A stretch of 64,000 nt of DNA from Lysobacter arvi. GTDB taxonomy: Bacteria; Pseudomonadota; Gammaproteobacteria; Xanthomonadales; Xanthomonadaceae. Position numbers and translations under genes: made by a program. Location of the stretch: positions 1,426,001-1,490,000 of the forward strand of contig JARUHG010000001.1 in the NCBI GenBank assembly GCA_031216755.1, given 5' to 3'. The notes beneath the pieces are model-generated. The model searched no databases, was not told where the DNA came from, and saw nothing but the letters and a program-made list of their open reading frames with translations. This document shows, piece after piece, positions 42,232 through 51,993 of the stretch (its first letter is position 1; every line of letters begins with the position of its first letter).

Positions 42232-43325
42232 CACGCGGCCGCGCGCAGGCGCGCCTCCAGCAGCGACTCCAGTTGCGCCACGCGGTGCGCGTAGGTGTGT
42301 TCGCGCAGCATTCGCGAACGCGCGCGCTCGCCGATCTGCCGCGCGAGCACCGGGCCGATCGCGCGCAGGTGCTGGTTGACCTGTTCGGCGCTGTCGGCGA
42401 TGAGCACTTCGCGCCCGGGTTCGAGGAACATCTCGATGCCGTCCCAGGCATCGGTCACCAGGCACGCACCCGCGCCCGCGGCCTCGAACACGCGCGTGGG
42501 CGGGGAAAACCCGAAACGCGCCATGCTGTCGCGGTTGATGTTGAGCACCATGTGCGCGCTGCAGTTGAACGCGTTGTGGTCGCGGGTGGAGACGTGGCCG
42601 AGGCGCGTGACGTTGCTGGGCAGTTCCACGTCGTCCCAGCCGCTGCCGCCGAGCAGGTAGTCGAACTCCGGCGCCTTGCTCGCCGCGTCGAAGAAGAACC
42701 GTCGGACGCGCGCTTCGCGATCCGGCAGGCGGTTGCCCAGGAAGCCCAGGTCCGCCGCGAAGCGATGATCGACCGCGACCGGATGGTGCGTCTCGGGATC
42801 GAGCGCGTTGTAGATCGGCACGCATTCGCGCGCGCCGAGCCCCCGGTACGCATCGATCACGCGCTGGCCGCCGCCGTACGTGAGCACCAGGTCGTAGCGC
42901 GGAACATGCGCGCGCAATGCGTCGTTCGGGTCGGCAAGCATGCGCTCCAGCGTCGCGGGCGCGTCGACGTCCCAGAACGCGATCCACGTCGTCGGCGAAC
43001 GCAACGCCAGCACTTCGCGCTCGAGGAACTCGTCGAACACACCGACGCCGCTCGCTTTCACGATGAGGTCGGCGCCGCGTGCCTGCTCGAGCGCACTCGC
43101 GGCATCGGCTTCGCCGTGCGCCGGATATACGACGACCTTGGCCCAATCCGGATCCTCGATGTCGCGATGCTGCTGCCGCTCGAACGCGTCGGGTTCGAAG
43201 AAGGTGACGTGATGGCCGCGCTGGTGCAGCGCCCGCACGATGCCGCGGTAGTACGTCGCAGCGCCGTTCCAGTACGACGACACGAGGCTGGAACCGAAGA
43301 ACGCGATACGCAGGGGGCTATGCAT
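42231..43325 (-). CDS. CgeB-like glycosyltransferase 2
   Basis: A 364-residue paralogue of the neighbouring genes. Start at 43325 (MHSPLRIAFFGSSLVSSYWN). N-terminal GAATYYRGIVRALHQRGHHV and FFEPDAFERQQHRD; C-terminal FNCSAHMVLNINRDSMARFG, SPPTRVFEAAGAGACLVTDA and GIEMFLEPGREVLIA. The same three landmarks (WNGxAT, RVFEAA, FxPGxEVL) occur in all three CgeB-like genes. Stop and next start overlap by 4 bases (ATGA). Confidence 0.88.
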   Translation of the reverse strand: MHSPLRIAFFGSSLVSSYWNGAATYYRGIVRALHQRGHHVTFFEPDAFERQQHRDIEDPDWAKVVVYPAHGEADAASALEQARGADLIVKASGVGVFDEFLEREVLALRSPTTWIAFWDVDAPATLERMLADPNDALRAHVPRYDLVLTYGGGQRVIDAYRGLGARECVPIYNALDPETHHPVAVDHRFAADLGFLGNRLPDREARVRRFFFDAASKAPEFDYLLGGSGWDDVELPSNVTRLGHVSTRDHNAFNCSAHMVLNINRDSMARFGFSPPTRVFEAAGAGACLVTDAWDGIEMFLEPGREVLIADSAEQVNQHLRAIGPVLARQIGERARSRMLREHTYAHRVAQLESLLEARLRAAA

Positions 43326-44454
43326 GGGACAGGCTCCGGAAGTGCGGCGGGGAATGGGCGTTCTCGGCTGGGCCGAGCGATGCGACGATCGAGAGAAGCT
43401 CATCGACGCGGTGCGCGCAGGTGTGGCGCGCCAGCACGGTCGCGAGGCCATGCGCGGCCAGGGACTCAGCGGCGGCAGCGTCGTTGACGAGGAGGCGGAG
43501 GTGTTCGCGCGTCTGCGCGCCGTCGCGCGCGACGAGGAAGTCATGACCCGGTGCGAACAGATGCTCCGCGTCGTCCCATGGCGCGCTCACCAGCGCAATG
43601 CCGCAGGCCAGCGCCTCGAACACGCGGATCGTGGGAATGCCCGGCAACAGGCGCACGTACGGGCGACGCGGGACATGCACGGTGGCCGTGAAGCGCGCGA
43701 ACACCTCCGGCGCGCGCCAGTTCGGCAGCCAGCCGCGGTAGTCGATGCCGGCATCGCGCAGCAGCGCCAACGCGTCGTCCGGATAGCGCACGCCGTGCAA
43801 CCGCGCGCGCAATCCGAGCGAACGGACCGGTTCGATGAGGAACTCGCGAAGCTCGGCGGCGCGCTCGTCATCGCCCCAGTTGCCGATCCAGACCAGGTCG
43901 CCGTCCCGCTCCGCGGGCTTCGGCCTGGGCCGGAAGACGCGCGTGTCGGCGGCCTCGTGCCAGGTGTAGGCGCGTTCGCACCATCCGCGTTCGAGGTAGC
44001 GCTGCCGCACGGCTTCGCCGAACGCCAGCACGCCGTCGTAGTCGCGAAGGTCGTAGCGCGCCATCTCCTCCGGCGCACTCACGCTGCGGTGGTGCGTGTC
44101 GTGGAAGAGCACGCGACAGGACGCCGGCGCCTGCCTGCCCACCGCGGCGACGAGTGCCGGCTCGTTCCATTCGTGCACCAGCGCGACGTCCGCGCCGTCG
44201 AGCACCCGGGCGTAATCCAGTTCCTCGCGCCGATAGCGATGGCTGCGCAGCTGCGGGTAGCGCGCCTGCCACTGCGCGATCGCCTCCTCGCCACCGTCGT
44301 CGATGAGTTGGGCGACGCTCCACGCGTCCTCGGGTTCGTACACCTGCACGTCATGCCCGCGCGATTGCAGCTCGGCCACGATCCCGCGCAGGAAATGCGC
44401 GTTCCCGTGGTTCCAGTCGGAGATCAGCGAGTGATAGAACAGGACGAACTTCAC
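43318..44454 (-). CDS. CgeB-like glycosyltransferase 3
   Basis: A 378-residue GT-B protein. The start is a GTG at 44454 (VKFVLFYHSLISDWNHGNAH) that overlaps the upstream stop as GTGA. HFLRGIVAELQSRGHDVQVY, DGVLAFGEAVRQRYLERGW, and the C-terminal IPTIRVFEALACGIALVSAP and AEHLFAPGHDFLVAR identify the family. It is more distant from the other two than they are from each other. It overlaps gene 2 by 8 bases. Confidence 0.87.
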   Translation of the reverse strand: MKFVLFYHSLISDWNHGNAHFLRGIVAELQSRGHDVQVYEPEDAWSVAQLIDDGGEEAIAQWQARYPQLRSHRYRREELDYARVLDGADVALVHEWNEPALVAAVGRQAPASCRVLFHDTHHRSVSAPEEMARYDLRDYDGVLAFGEAVRQRYLERGWCERAYTWHEAADTRVFRPRPKPAERDGDLVWIGNWGDDERAAELREFLIEPVRSLGLRARLHGVRYPDDALALLRDAGIDYRGWLPNWRAPEVFARFTATVHVPRRPYVRLLPGIPTIRVFEALACGIALVSAPWDDAEHLFAPGHDFLVARDGAQTREHLRLLVNDAAAAESLAAHGLATVLARHTCAHRVDELLSIVASLGPAENAHSPPHFRSLSHA

Positions 44455-45575
44455 GGATGCGCTCCTGTTTGGGCGTCGAGGATCGGGACGGACCGCGACT
44501 GGCCACGGTGGCGCGCGATCAGTTCGGCGTAGGCGCTGCGATAGCCACCGGCCATCGCTTCGGGCGTGTAGCGGCCGGCGCGCCGGTGCGCCTTCTGCGC
44601 AAGCGCGCCGCGCAGCGCGTCGTCGTGGATCAGCCGATGCAGGGCCGCTTCGAGCGCATCCGGATCGTTGGGCGGCACGAACAGCGCCGCGTCGCCCCAT
44701 ATTTCGCGAAGGCTCGGCACGTCGCCCAGCACCAGCGCACACCGCGCCTGCGCCGCCTCGAGCGCGGACAGGCCGAACGGTTCGTATCGCGCGGGCATCG
44801 CATAGATGGCGGCGCGCGCCATGTGTTCGCGCACTTCTTCGCTGCCGAGGGCACCGAGCATGCGCACGTTGTCGAACCTCGTCGCGCTGTCCTCGTCGGG
44901 ATGCCGCGCATCGCCGGCGATGTGGATCGGCCACGGCACGCGCGGCGCGATCCGCGCCAGCGTGCCGAGGTTCTTGGCTTCGTCCCAGAGGCGTCCCGCG
45001 GAGAAAACGAACGCCTCCTTTCCGGCACGATGCGCCACGGCGCCACGCCCGTTGTGGACGACCTGCGTCGCCGGCAACACACCGTGTTCGCGCGTCAGTG
45101 CGTCCAGCATCGCCTGCGTCGGCGCGATGACGCGATCGGCCGCGCGCAACGTCGCGGCGACGCGTCTGCGGTAGCGGCTCCACGACGCGGGCGCGGCCTC
45201 GCCGTGCACCGCGCGCCACCAGGAGCACACGCAGGAATGCGCCGACACCAGGACGGGGCGGCGCCAGTCCAGATCCGCCAACGCCAGATCGTTGAGATGC
45301 ACCACGTCGGGCCGGAACTCGCGCGCCAGTTGGCGCAGCCACGCGCCGGCCGCGCGCAGATCGGACCCGGGTTCCGCCATCCAGACCAGCCGATATGGCC
45401 GGGCGCATAGCGTCAGGCCGGGAATGGCCGCGGCCTGGATGCGCTGCGCGGGATCGGGATCGCGTCCCATCGCCGCGAGCAGCACGCGGTCGCCACGCGC
45501 GCACAACTGCGCGCACAACTCCATCGCGAACGTCCACACGCCGCCGATGGTATCGGCCGTCATCAGGATGCGCAT
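44451..45575 (-). CDS. Glycosyltransferase family 4
   Basis: A 374-residue retaining GT-B enzyme. Start at 45575 (MRILMTADTIGGVWTFAMEL), with an alternative ATG at 45590. The N-terminal glycine loop is DTIGGVWTF, and the donor-binding region includes FVFSAGRLWDEAKNLGTLAR. The conserved E-x7-E motif appears in MPARYEPFGLSALEAAQARC. It probably adds a hexose or uronic acid to the growing oligosaccharide. It overlaps the following CgeB-like gene by 4 bases. Confidence 0.9.
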   Translation of the reverse strand: MRILMTADTIGGVWTFAMELCAQLCARGDRVLLAAMGRDPDPAQRIQAAAIPGLTLCARPYRLVWMAEPGSDLRAAGAWLRQLAREFRPDVVHLNDLALADLDWRRPVLVSAHSCVCSWWRAVHGEAAPASWSRYRRRVAATLRAADRVIAPTQAMLDALTREHGVLPATQVVHNGRGAVAHRAGKEAFVFSAGRLWDEAKNLGTLARIAPRVPWPIHIAGDARHPDEDSATRFDNVRMLGALGSEEVREHMARAAIYAMPARYEPFGLSALEAAQARCALVLGDVPSLREIWGDAALFVPPNDPDALEAALHRLIHDDALRGALAQKAHRRAGRYTPEAMAGGYRSAYAELIARHRGQSRSVPILDAQTGAHP

Positions 45576-45579
45576 GCGG

Positions 45580-46593
45580 TCAGCGGCCATAGATCGCATC
45601 CACGGTGCTGGCGACGTCGACGAGCGCCAAGGCCTGCGGATCGAAGCCTTCGCCCGCGCCGACACGACGCGCCCACTCGATCAGCGTGCGCCCGCCCCAT
45701 GCGTCCGGCGGCGACGCCACGCGCGTGGATCGCGTCCCGTCGAACGCGTCGACGGTGAAGTCGTAGAACGAACCGCCCACGTTGCGGATCGCGCCGCCGC
45801 CGCGCGTGCCGTAGAAGGCGGCTTCGATCACCGCATCGCGCCCGGCGTGGAGCCGCCAGGAGCAGGCCATGCGTACGCTGGCGTTGTTGTCGAGCCGCCA
45901 CTGCGCGCAGGCGTAATCCTCCACGACGCGCATGGGCCGGGGCAGCGGCCGGCCGCCCGCATGCAGCATCGCGCCCAGTTCGCCGTGGCCTACCGTGCCG
46001 CACATCCACTGGGCCAGATCGACCAGGTGGATGCCAAGGTCCATCACGCATCCGCCACCCGACTGCGACAGGTCGTAGAACCACGGCTTATCGGGCCCGT
46101 AGGCGTTGTGGAACACCAGATCGATCGCGTGGATGTCGCCGAAATCGCCGCGCTGGATGCGCTCGCGCAGTTCCGCGACGCCGTGCAGCTGGCGATAGCT
46201 GAAATCCACGTCGAGCAGGCGATCGGCGCGGCGCGCGGCGTCCACGACCTGGCGCGCCTCCAGCGCGGTGCGCGTGAGCGGCTTCTGGCAGAACACCGCA
46301 AGGCCGCGGTCCAAGGCGCGGATCGCCTGCGTCGCATGCGCGCCGCTCGGCGTCGCGATGACGATGCCGTCCAGGTCGTCCATCGCCAGCAGTTGATCGA
46401 TGTCCCGGCAGTGCCGCGCCTGCGGCGCATGCGGGGCCGCGCGCGCCAGGCAATCGCCGTTGCTGTCGGCGATGGCGCTTACGCTCGCGATGCCGCTCTC
46501 GACCAGCACCTGCATGCGCTGGCAACCGATCCAGCCCAGGCCGAGGAACCCCAGGCGTGGCGTGCGCATCGAAGGCCGCAGACGCGCGTTCAT
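45580..46593 (-). CDS. Gfo/Idh/MocA-family oxidoreductase
   Basis: A 337-residue NAD(P)-dependent sugar dehydrogenase-like protein. The Rossmann N-terminus has LGFLGLGWIGCQRMQVL; the dinucleotide region continues with IVIATPSGAHATQAIRALDR and the conserved CQKPLTRTALEARQVVDAAR (EKP motif varied to QKP). The catalytic His region is GGGCVMDLGIHLVDLAQWM. Probable substrates are inositol or nucleotide-sugar intermediates. It is coupled to the alcohol dehydrogenase gene by a 4-base overlap. Confidence 0.9.
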   Translation of the reverse strand: MNARLRPSMRTPRLGFLGLGWIGCQRMQVLVESGIASVSAIADSNGDCLARAAPHAPQARHCRDIDQLLAMDDLDGIVIATPSGAHATQAIRALDRGLAVFCQKPLTRTALEARQVVDAARRADRLLDVDFSYRQLHGVAELRERIQRGDFGDIHAIDLVFHNAYGPDKPWFYDLSQSGGGCVMDLGIHLVDLAQWMCGTVGHGELGAMLHAGGRPLPRPMRVVEDYACAQWRLDNNASVRMACSWRLHAGRDAVIEAAFYGTRGGGAIRNVGGSFYDFTVDAFDGTRSTRVASPPDAWGGRTLIEWARRVGAGEGFDPQALALVDVASTVDAIYGR

Positions 46594-47549
46594 GCGATCA
46601 CCGCCGCTTTCAGGAAACCGTCCGGTCGGCTGGACAGCGCCTGGAAGGCTTCGCCGATGCGATCGAGCGGAAAACGGTGGGTGATCAGCGGGAACGGATC
46701 GATGCGCCCGTCCTCCAGCGCCTCCATCGCCTCGCGAAGTCCGCGCGCCGCGACGGCGGGATCGCGTTCGTGCGCATTGATCACGTCCAGGCCGCGCCAG
46801 TTCCACTGCTGCATGTCCACCTGTCGCGGCCCGTCCTGGTGGTATCCGGCGATCACCAGGCGGCCGCCCTCGCCGCTGATGCCGCTGGCGATGTCCAGCG
46901 TGGCCTGTTCGCCCGCCGCTTCGATCACGCGCGCGCATCCGCCTCCGCTCAACTCGTTCACCGCGCCGATCGCGGCGTGCACGTCATCGGTCGGGAACAC
47001 GTCGCTCGCACCGCAATCGCGGGCGACGTCGCGGGCGAACGGGCGACGCGACAGCGCGACCACGCGGGCGCCGGCATGGTTTGCCAGCTGGATCAGCAAG
47101 GCGCCGATGAAGCCGACGCCGACCACCGCGACGACCTGCCCCGGCCGGATGTCGCTCCGACGCCAGATGTTCATCGCGCACGCAAGCGGCTCGCCGGGCA
47201 AGGCGTGCGATGCGAACTTCGAGGGCAGGCGTGCGAGCGCGGATGCCGGCGCGACGTCGTACTCGGCGTAGGCGCGGCCCGACAGCAGCGCGACGCGGTC
47301 GCCGATGCGCCATTCCTCCACGCCGTCGCCGACCTCGTCGATCTCGCCCCAGCCTTCGTGGCCGGGCGCGCCCGGCTCGAACGGATAGCGGAACCACGGC
47401 CGCCCCGCCCACACCGGCAGATTGGAGGCGCACACGCCGCATCCGTGCAGGCGCACGCGCACTTCGCCATGCACCGGCCGCGGTTGCGGCGTGTGGTCCA
47501 CGTGGACGCAGCCGTCACCGTCGAATACCGCCGAACGCATCGCGCTCAT
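46590..47549 (-). CDS. Zinc-type alcohol dehydrogenase-like protein
   Basis: A 319-residue MDR-family oxidoreductase. The catalytic zinc region is LHGCGVCASNLPVW with GAPGHEGWGEIDEVGDGVEE; the NAD-binding loop is VVAVVGVGFIGALLIQLANH. The structural-zinc four-cysteine loop is absent, so this is a short form. The protein resembles dehydrogenases that pair with Gfo/Idh enzymes in oxidising or reducing cyclitols and sugars. Overlaps with both neighbours are 4 bases. Confidence 0.88.
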   Translation of the reverse strand: MSAMRSAVFDGDGCVHVDHTPQPRPVHGEVRVRLHGCGVCASNLPVWAGRPWFRYPFEPGAPGHEGWGEIDEVGDGVEEWRIGDRVALLSGRAYAEYDVAPASALARLPSKFASHALPGEPLACAMNIWRRSDIRPGQVVAVVGVGFIGALLIQLANHAGARVVALSRRPFARDVARDCGASDVFPTDDVHAAIGAVNELSGGGCARVIEAAGEQATLDIASGISGEGGRLVIAGYHQDGPRQVDMQQWNWRGLDVINAHERDPAVAARGLREAMEALEDGRIDPFPLITHRFPLDRIGEAFQALSSRPDGFLKAAVIA

Positions 47550-48646
47550 GCCGCGTGCGTCCGCGACGCGGGCGCGACCGCATGCGCACCGGGGACCATC
47601 GAATCCACCAGCCAGTCGTGCAGGCGCGCGATGCCCTCGCGCGCGTCCACCGTCGGCGTCCACCCGGTCGCGCCTTGAAACGCCTGCGTATCGGACACGT
47701 ACCAGCGCTGGTCGCCCACGCGCCACGGTCCGTACTCGATGCGCGGCGCCCGGCCGATGAGCGCGGTGATGAAGCCGAGCACCTCACGCAGGCTCAACGC
47801 GTTGGCCGGGCCGCCCCCCATGTTGAAGGCGCGACCCGCGAGCTCGGACATGCGCGCCTGGCAACGGATGAAGGCATCGGCCAGGTCCTGCACGAACAGG
47901 ATGTCGCGCACCTGGCGCCCGTCGCCGTAGAGGGTGATCGGCTCGCGATGCAGCGCACGTTTGAGGAAATGCGCGACCCAGCCCTGGTCTTCGTTGCCGC
48001 ACTGGTGGGGTCCGTAGATGCAGCTCATCCGGAACACCGCCGCGGGCAAACCGTAGCTGCGCGCGTAATCGAGCACGTACTGGTCCGCGCCGCCCTTGGA
48101 ACAACCGTAGGGGCTGTGGAAATCGAGCGGCCGCGATTCCGCGACACCCGCCCGGTCCAGCGTGCCGTCGCACGGGCGGTAACGCTCGTCGGCGACTTCC
48201 AGCGCGACGTCGCCCAATGCGCCGTACACCTTGTTCGTGGACGTGAACACGAGCGACGGCGGCGTGTCGAGCCCCCGCATCGCTTCGAGCACGTTGAGCG
48301 TACCGCCCAGGTTGATCTCGAAGTCGTCGCGCGGGTCGACCAGGCTCGAGGTAACCGCCACCTGCGCGGCGAAATGGAACACCTGCGAGGCGTTGCCCAC
48401 CGCCGCGCGCACGCGCTCGGCGTCGCGCACGTCCGCGATCTCGATGGACACGCGGTCGCCGAAGCGGTGCCAGAGCCAATGCGCGTTGGCCTGCACGCCG
48501 GGGCGGGACAGGTTGTCGAACACCACCACGCGACGGCCGGATTCCAGCAACCGGGTGGCGAGGTTGGTGCCAATGAAACCGGCGCCGCCCGTGATCAGCA
48601 CGGGGCCGTCTCGACGGGGATCGAGCGTCTGCGTGGGCGCGTTCAT
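47546..48646 (-). CDS. NAD-dependent sugar-nucleotide epimerase (CDP-paratose 2-epimerase-like)
   Basis: A 366-residue extended short-chain dehydrogenase. The dinucleotide motif is [20 protein letters not shown]; the Ser-Tyr-Lys triad is in FTSTNKVYG and SPYGCSKGGADQYV. YGLPAAVFRMSCIYGPHQCG and GNEDQGWVAHFLKRAL are characteristic of the CDP-paratose/tyvelose epimerase branch. The exact sugar is unknown. Start at 48646 overlaps the upstream stop as ATGA. Confidence 0.88.
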   Translation of the reverse strand: MNAPTQTLDPRRDGPVLITGGAGFIGTNLATRLLESGRRVVVFDNLSRPGVQANAHWLWHRFGDRVSIEIADVRDAERVRAAVGNASQVFHFAAQVAVTSSLVDPRDDFEINLGGTLNVLEAMRGLDTPPSLVFTSTNKVYGALGDVALEVADERYRPCDGTLDRAGVAESRPLDFHSPYGCSKGGADQYVLDYARSYGLPAAVFRMSCIYGPHQCGNEDQGWVAHFLKRALHREPITLYGDGRQVRDILFVQDLADAFIRCQARMSELAGRAFNMGGGPANALSLREVLGFITALIGRAPRIEYGPWRVGDQRWYVSDTQAFQGATGWTPTVDAREGIARLHDWLVDSMVPGAHAVAPASRTHAA

Positions 48647-49797
48647 CGCTGCAACCCCCGGCTCGCAAGCTCCGCTGCGGCCGCATCGACGCGATCGACC
48701 GCCTGCTGGCCCTGCATCCAGTCGACGAGTTCCGCGAGCCCCCGCTCCAATGTCATGCGGGGGGCGTAACCGAGCACCTCGCGTGCGAGCCCGATATCGG
48801 CGAAGCAATGGCGGATGTCGCCGACGCGGAACTGCCCGGTGATCTCCGGCGCCAGTTCCTCGACGTCCAGCGCACGCGCCATCGCATCGGCCACCTCGAC
48901 GATGGATACCGACACGCCGCTGCCGATGTTGATGGCGCGTCCCGCGGCGGCATCGGTCTCCAGTGCGAGGCGGCACGCGCGCGCGACGTCGCTGACGTGC
49001 ACGAAGTCGCGACGCTGGTGTCCGTCCTCGAAGATGCGCGGCGGCTTTCCGTTCATGTAACGCGAGGCGAAGATCGCCAGCACGCCGGTGTACGGATTCG
49101 ACAGCGCCTGCCGCGTGCCGTAGATGTTGAAGAAGCGCAGCGCCGTCGTCGGGATGCCGTACGCCTGGCCGACGATCAGGCACAAACGCTCCTGATCGAG
49201 CTTGGACAAGGCGTAGACCGAGGTCGGCATCGGGGGCTTGGCTTCATGCGTCGGCACCGGCGTGAGCGGCTCGCCGTTCGCGTGCAGTTCCCAGCGGCCC
49301 TGGCGCATGGCCTCGGCATCGCGCTCGGACGGCGCGACGGTACGACCGGACGCGTCCGCGTACAGTCCCTCTCCATAAATGCTCATGCTGGAGGCGACGA
49401 CCAGACGCTTCACCGGTGCGCGCGACAGTGCTTCGAGCAGCACGGCCGTGCCGCGATTGTTGACGTCCGTGTAGTGCTCGATCTCGTACATGCTCTGCCC
49501 CACCCCGACCGCCGCGGCGAGGTGGAACACGCGATCGACGCCTTCCAGTGCGGCGCGCACCGCCTCGGCGTCGCGCACATCGCCCTGCATGCGCTCTACC
49601 TCGCCGGACAGGTACGACGGCCATTGCGCCTGTTCGCCGTGCACTTGGCTGGCCAGTGCATCGAGCACGCGCACCTGGTATCCGTGGGCGAGCAGCTCGT
49701 CCGCGAGGTGCGAGCCGACGAATCCCGCGCCACCGGTGATGAGCACGCGTCCGCGTGCGGCCGAACCGCCATTGCCTCGTGCGTCATGCGCAGTCAC
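48643..49797 (-). CDS. NAD-dependent epimerase/dehydratase
   Basis: A 384-residue extended short-chain dehydrogenase. It has [39 protein letters not shown], and the catalytic Tyr-x3-Lys in [15 protein letters not shown]. An extra loop of about 40 residues (about 150-190) separates the Ser and Tyr regions. [20 protein letters not shown] resembles UDP-glucose 4-epimerase and related enzymes. It probably makes a nucleotide sugar for the cluster. It overlaps the decarboxylase gene by 14 bases. Confidence 0.88.
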   Translation of the reverse strand: MTAHDARGNGGSAARGRVLITGGAGFVGSHLADELLAHGYQVRVLDALASQVHGEQAQWPSYLSGEVERMQGDVRDAEAVRAALEGVDRVFHLAAAVGVGQSMYEIEHYTDVNNRGTAVLLEALSRAPVKRLVVASSMSIYGEGLYADASGRTVAPSERDAEAMRQGRWELHANGEPLTPVPTHEAKPPMPTSVYALSKLDQERLCLIVGQAYGIPTTALRFFNIYGTRQALSNPYTGVLAIFASRYMNGKPPRIFEDGHQRRDFVHVSDVARACRLALETDAAAGRAINIGSGVSVSIVEVADAMARALDVEELAPEITGQFRVGDIRHCFADIGLAREVLGYAPRMTLERGLAELVDWMQGQQAVDRVDAAAAELASRGLQR

Positions 49798-50815
49798 GGT
49801 CCACCTCCGTCACGCGCGCCTTGCGCGAGGCTTCCTGCGAGGCGAACCACGCGATGGTGCGGCGCAGCCCCTCGTCGAGCGGGACCCGCGGCTCCCAGTC
49901 CAGCTGTTCGCGCGCGAGTGATATGTCCGGGCAGCGGCGTGTCGGGTCATCGGTCGGCATCGGCTTGCGCACCAGACGCGAGCGTGAACCCGTCAGCGCG
50001 ATGATCCGTTCGGCGAGCTCAAGCACGGTGACTTCCACGGGATTGCCGAGATTGACCGGACCGGTGAACGTCGGCGGCGTGACCATCAGGCGCATGATTC
50101 CCTCCACGAGGTCGTCGACGTAGCAGAACGAGCGCGTCTGGCGGCCTTCGCCATAGATCGTCATCGGCTCGTTCCGTAACGCCTGGACGATGAGGTTGGA
50201 CACCACGCGACCGTCGTCCTCGCGCATGAACGGCCCGTATGTGTTGAAGATGCGCGCCACCTTGATCTGGGTGCCGTGCTGGCGGCGATAGTCGAAGAAC
50301 AGCGTTTCCGCGCACCGTTTTCCTTCGTCATAACACGCGCGCGGCCCGGTCGTGCTGACCGCGCCGCGATACGCTTCCTTCTGCGGATGGGTCTCGGGTT
50401 CGCCGTAGACCTCGCTGGTGGAGGCCTGGAAGATACGCGCACCGTTGCGATGCGCGAGCTGCAGCAGGTTCAGTGCGCCTTCCAGGCAGGTCTTCAACGT
50501 ATGGACCGGCTGGGCCTGGTAATGGATCGGCGAGGCGCAACACGCCAGGTTGAATACGATGTCCGACGACGCATCGAACGTTTCGTCGAACGGTTCGGTT
50601 ACGTCGTGCCGGACGAAGCGCACGCGACGCTCGCCCACGGTGTTGTCCAGCAGCTCGTCGAGGTTGCTCATCCGCCCGGTGACGAGGCTGTCCACTGCCA
50701 TGACGTCGTAACCGTCCTCGACCAGGCGGCGGCACAGGTGTGCGCCGAGGAATCCCGCGCCGCCGGCGACGAGCGCGCGGCGTCTTACGTGTTTGGTGCG
50801 TTCTGGGCCGTCCAT
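49784..50815 (-). CDS. UDP-glucuronate decarboxylase-like (UDP-xylose synthase)
   Basis: A 343-residue extended short-chain dehydrogenase. The loop [20 protein letters not shown] is followed by [40 protein letters not shown] and the signature [20 protein letters not shown] with catalytic Tyr and Lys. [20 protein letters not shown] is characteristic of UXS. It converts UDP-glucuronate to UDP-xylose, which fits the glycosidase and glycosyltransferases of the cluster. It is the first gene of the long minus-strand run down to 40063. Confidence 0.88.
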   Translation of the reverse strand: MDGPERTKHVRRRALVAGGAGFLGAHLCRRLVEDGYDVMAVDSLVTGRMSNLDELLDNTVGERRVRFVRHDVTEPFDETFDASSDIVFNLACCASPIHYQAQPVHTLKTCLEGALNLLQLAHRNGARIFQASTSEVYGEPETHPQKEAYRGAVSTTGPRACYDEGKRCAETLFFDYRRQHGTQIKVARIFNTYGPFMREDDGRVVSNLIVQALRNEPMTIYGEGRQTRSFCYVDDLVEGIMRLMVTPPTFTGPVNLGNPVEVTVLELAERIIALTGSRSRLVRKPMPTDDPTRRCPDISLAREQLDWEPRVPLDEGLRRTIAWFASQEASRKARVTEVDRDCA

Positions 50816-51337
50816 ATCCGTTCCCTATGTGCTTCGGGCGGCCCCGTCGCTCCACGCGCGTGGCAACCCGCTGTTCTGGGAGCCGAACGAAGGCCGCCGA
50901 ATGCGACGGCGAGCTTCGTCGGGCTGGCTGATCCGCCGCGTGCGGACGGGAGTGACACGTCCTGCGCGCAACGGGTAACGGGCGGCTGTAGCGCTTGTCG
51001 TCGCCGGTTCGCGACCCGGCTGACGCTCAACACCGGCCTCATCCAATGCGAGGCGACGATTCGTGCTTCATTCCGCATGAGCTTGCCGGCGATGCCGGCG
51101 GCGCCTCTACGGAATGCAACGTCCCTCACGAACCGTCCTGCTTTCGGGGTTCGATGCCGTGCTCATCTGTTGCCGGTGTCCACCTCCATTGCCTGGTTGG
51201 ATGGGCGACCGGCACGTTGCCACGTCATCGATTCCGCTTCGTGACTCCAAGGGACGCCCCTTCAGGTACGAAGCCAGTCTCCCATGCCGCGTTTTAAACC
51301 GGCGAGAAGAAACGGATGGGCTCGACAGACGCAGCTT
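50816..51337. other. Gene-free stretch upstream of the glycan operon
   Basis: About 520 bases between the phosphatase and the UXS-like gene. Composition is visibly less GC-rich than the flanking genes, with short open frames on both strands and no recognisable protein. It should carry the promoter for the ten-gene run 50815-40833, but I see no confident -35/-10 pair, operator or terminator. Confidence 0.5.
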
Positions 51338-51937
51338 TCACACTTTCCAGTTCGTTTCGTTGAGGCGCACGATGCGCACGTGATCGTCGCCGAGCTCGAT
51401 TTCGCTCACCGATCCGGTGGAAATCTCGATGCGCTGGAACAGATCCAGCGGGATTCCGGCGTAGTACGCGATCGCGCTGCGGATGAGATCGCCGTGGCCC
51501 ACCACCACCACGCATTCGCCGTCGTGCGCGGCGCGAATGGACGCGATGGCCGCGATCATGCGCGCCTGCGCCTGCAACATGGTCTCGCCGCCGGGCACGT
51601 CCGCGCAGCTGCGAAAGCGGTTGAAGCGATCGAAACGCGGATCGCGCGCGAGTTGCCCGAAGTCGAGCCCGGTCCACTGGCCGAACTCGATTTCCAGAAG
51701 TTCTTCACGGGCGTGGACATCGCAACCGATTACCGTCGCAATCGCGTCTGCCGTTTCCATCGCACGCTGCAAGGGACTGCTGTACACGCGCGCGACCGGC
51801 AGATCCGCAAGGCGCGAGGCCAGCCATCGCGCCTGCCCGCGACCTTCTTCGTTCAACGCGATACCGGTGCTGCGTCCGGCGAGGCGTTGTCCGTTGGCAT
51901 CGGTGCTTGCGTGTCGAACGAAAAGGATGCGGGTCAT
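51338..51937 (-). CDS. Histidine phosphatase family protein
   Basis: A 199-residue phosphoglycerate-mutase-like phosphatase. The catalytic His lies in ILFVRHASTDANG (RHA in place of the common RHG); the other conserved residues are YSSPLQRAMETADAI, LLEIEFGQWTGLDF, PGGETMLQAQARM, and the second His in VVVVGHGDLIRSAI. It hydrolyses phosphate esters; a sugar phosphate is likely here. The ATG at 51937 is preferred; a GTG at 51946 is an alternative. Divergent from the pyruvyltransferase gene. Confidence 0.92.
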   Translation of the reverse strand: MTRILFVRHASTDANGQRLAGRSTGIALNEEGRGQARWLASRLADLPVARVYSSPLQRAMETADAIATVIGCDVHAREELLEIEFGQWTGLDFGQLARDPRFDRFNRFRSCADVPGGETMLQAQARMIAAIASIRAAHDGECVVVVGHGDLIRSAIAYYAGIPLDLFQRIEISTGSVSEIELGDDHVRIVRLNETNWKV

Positions 51938-51993
51938 GGCGGGCACGAGCGGACGCGACCGTTGAAGCTTCGATACACGACGTGGACGGGCCT

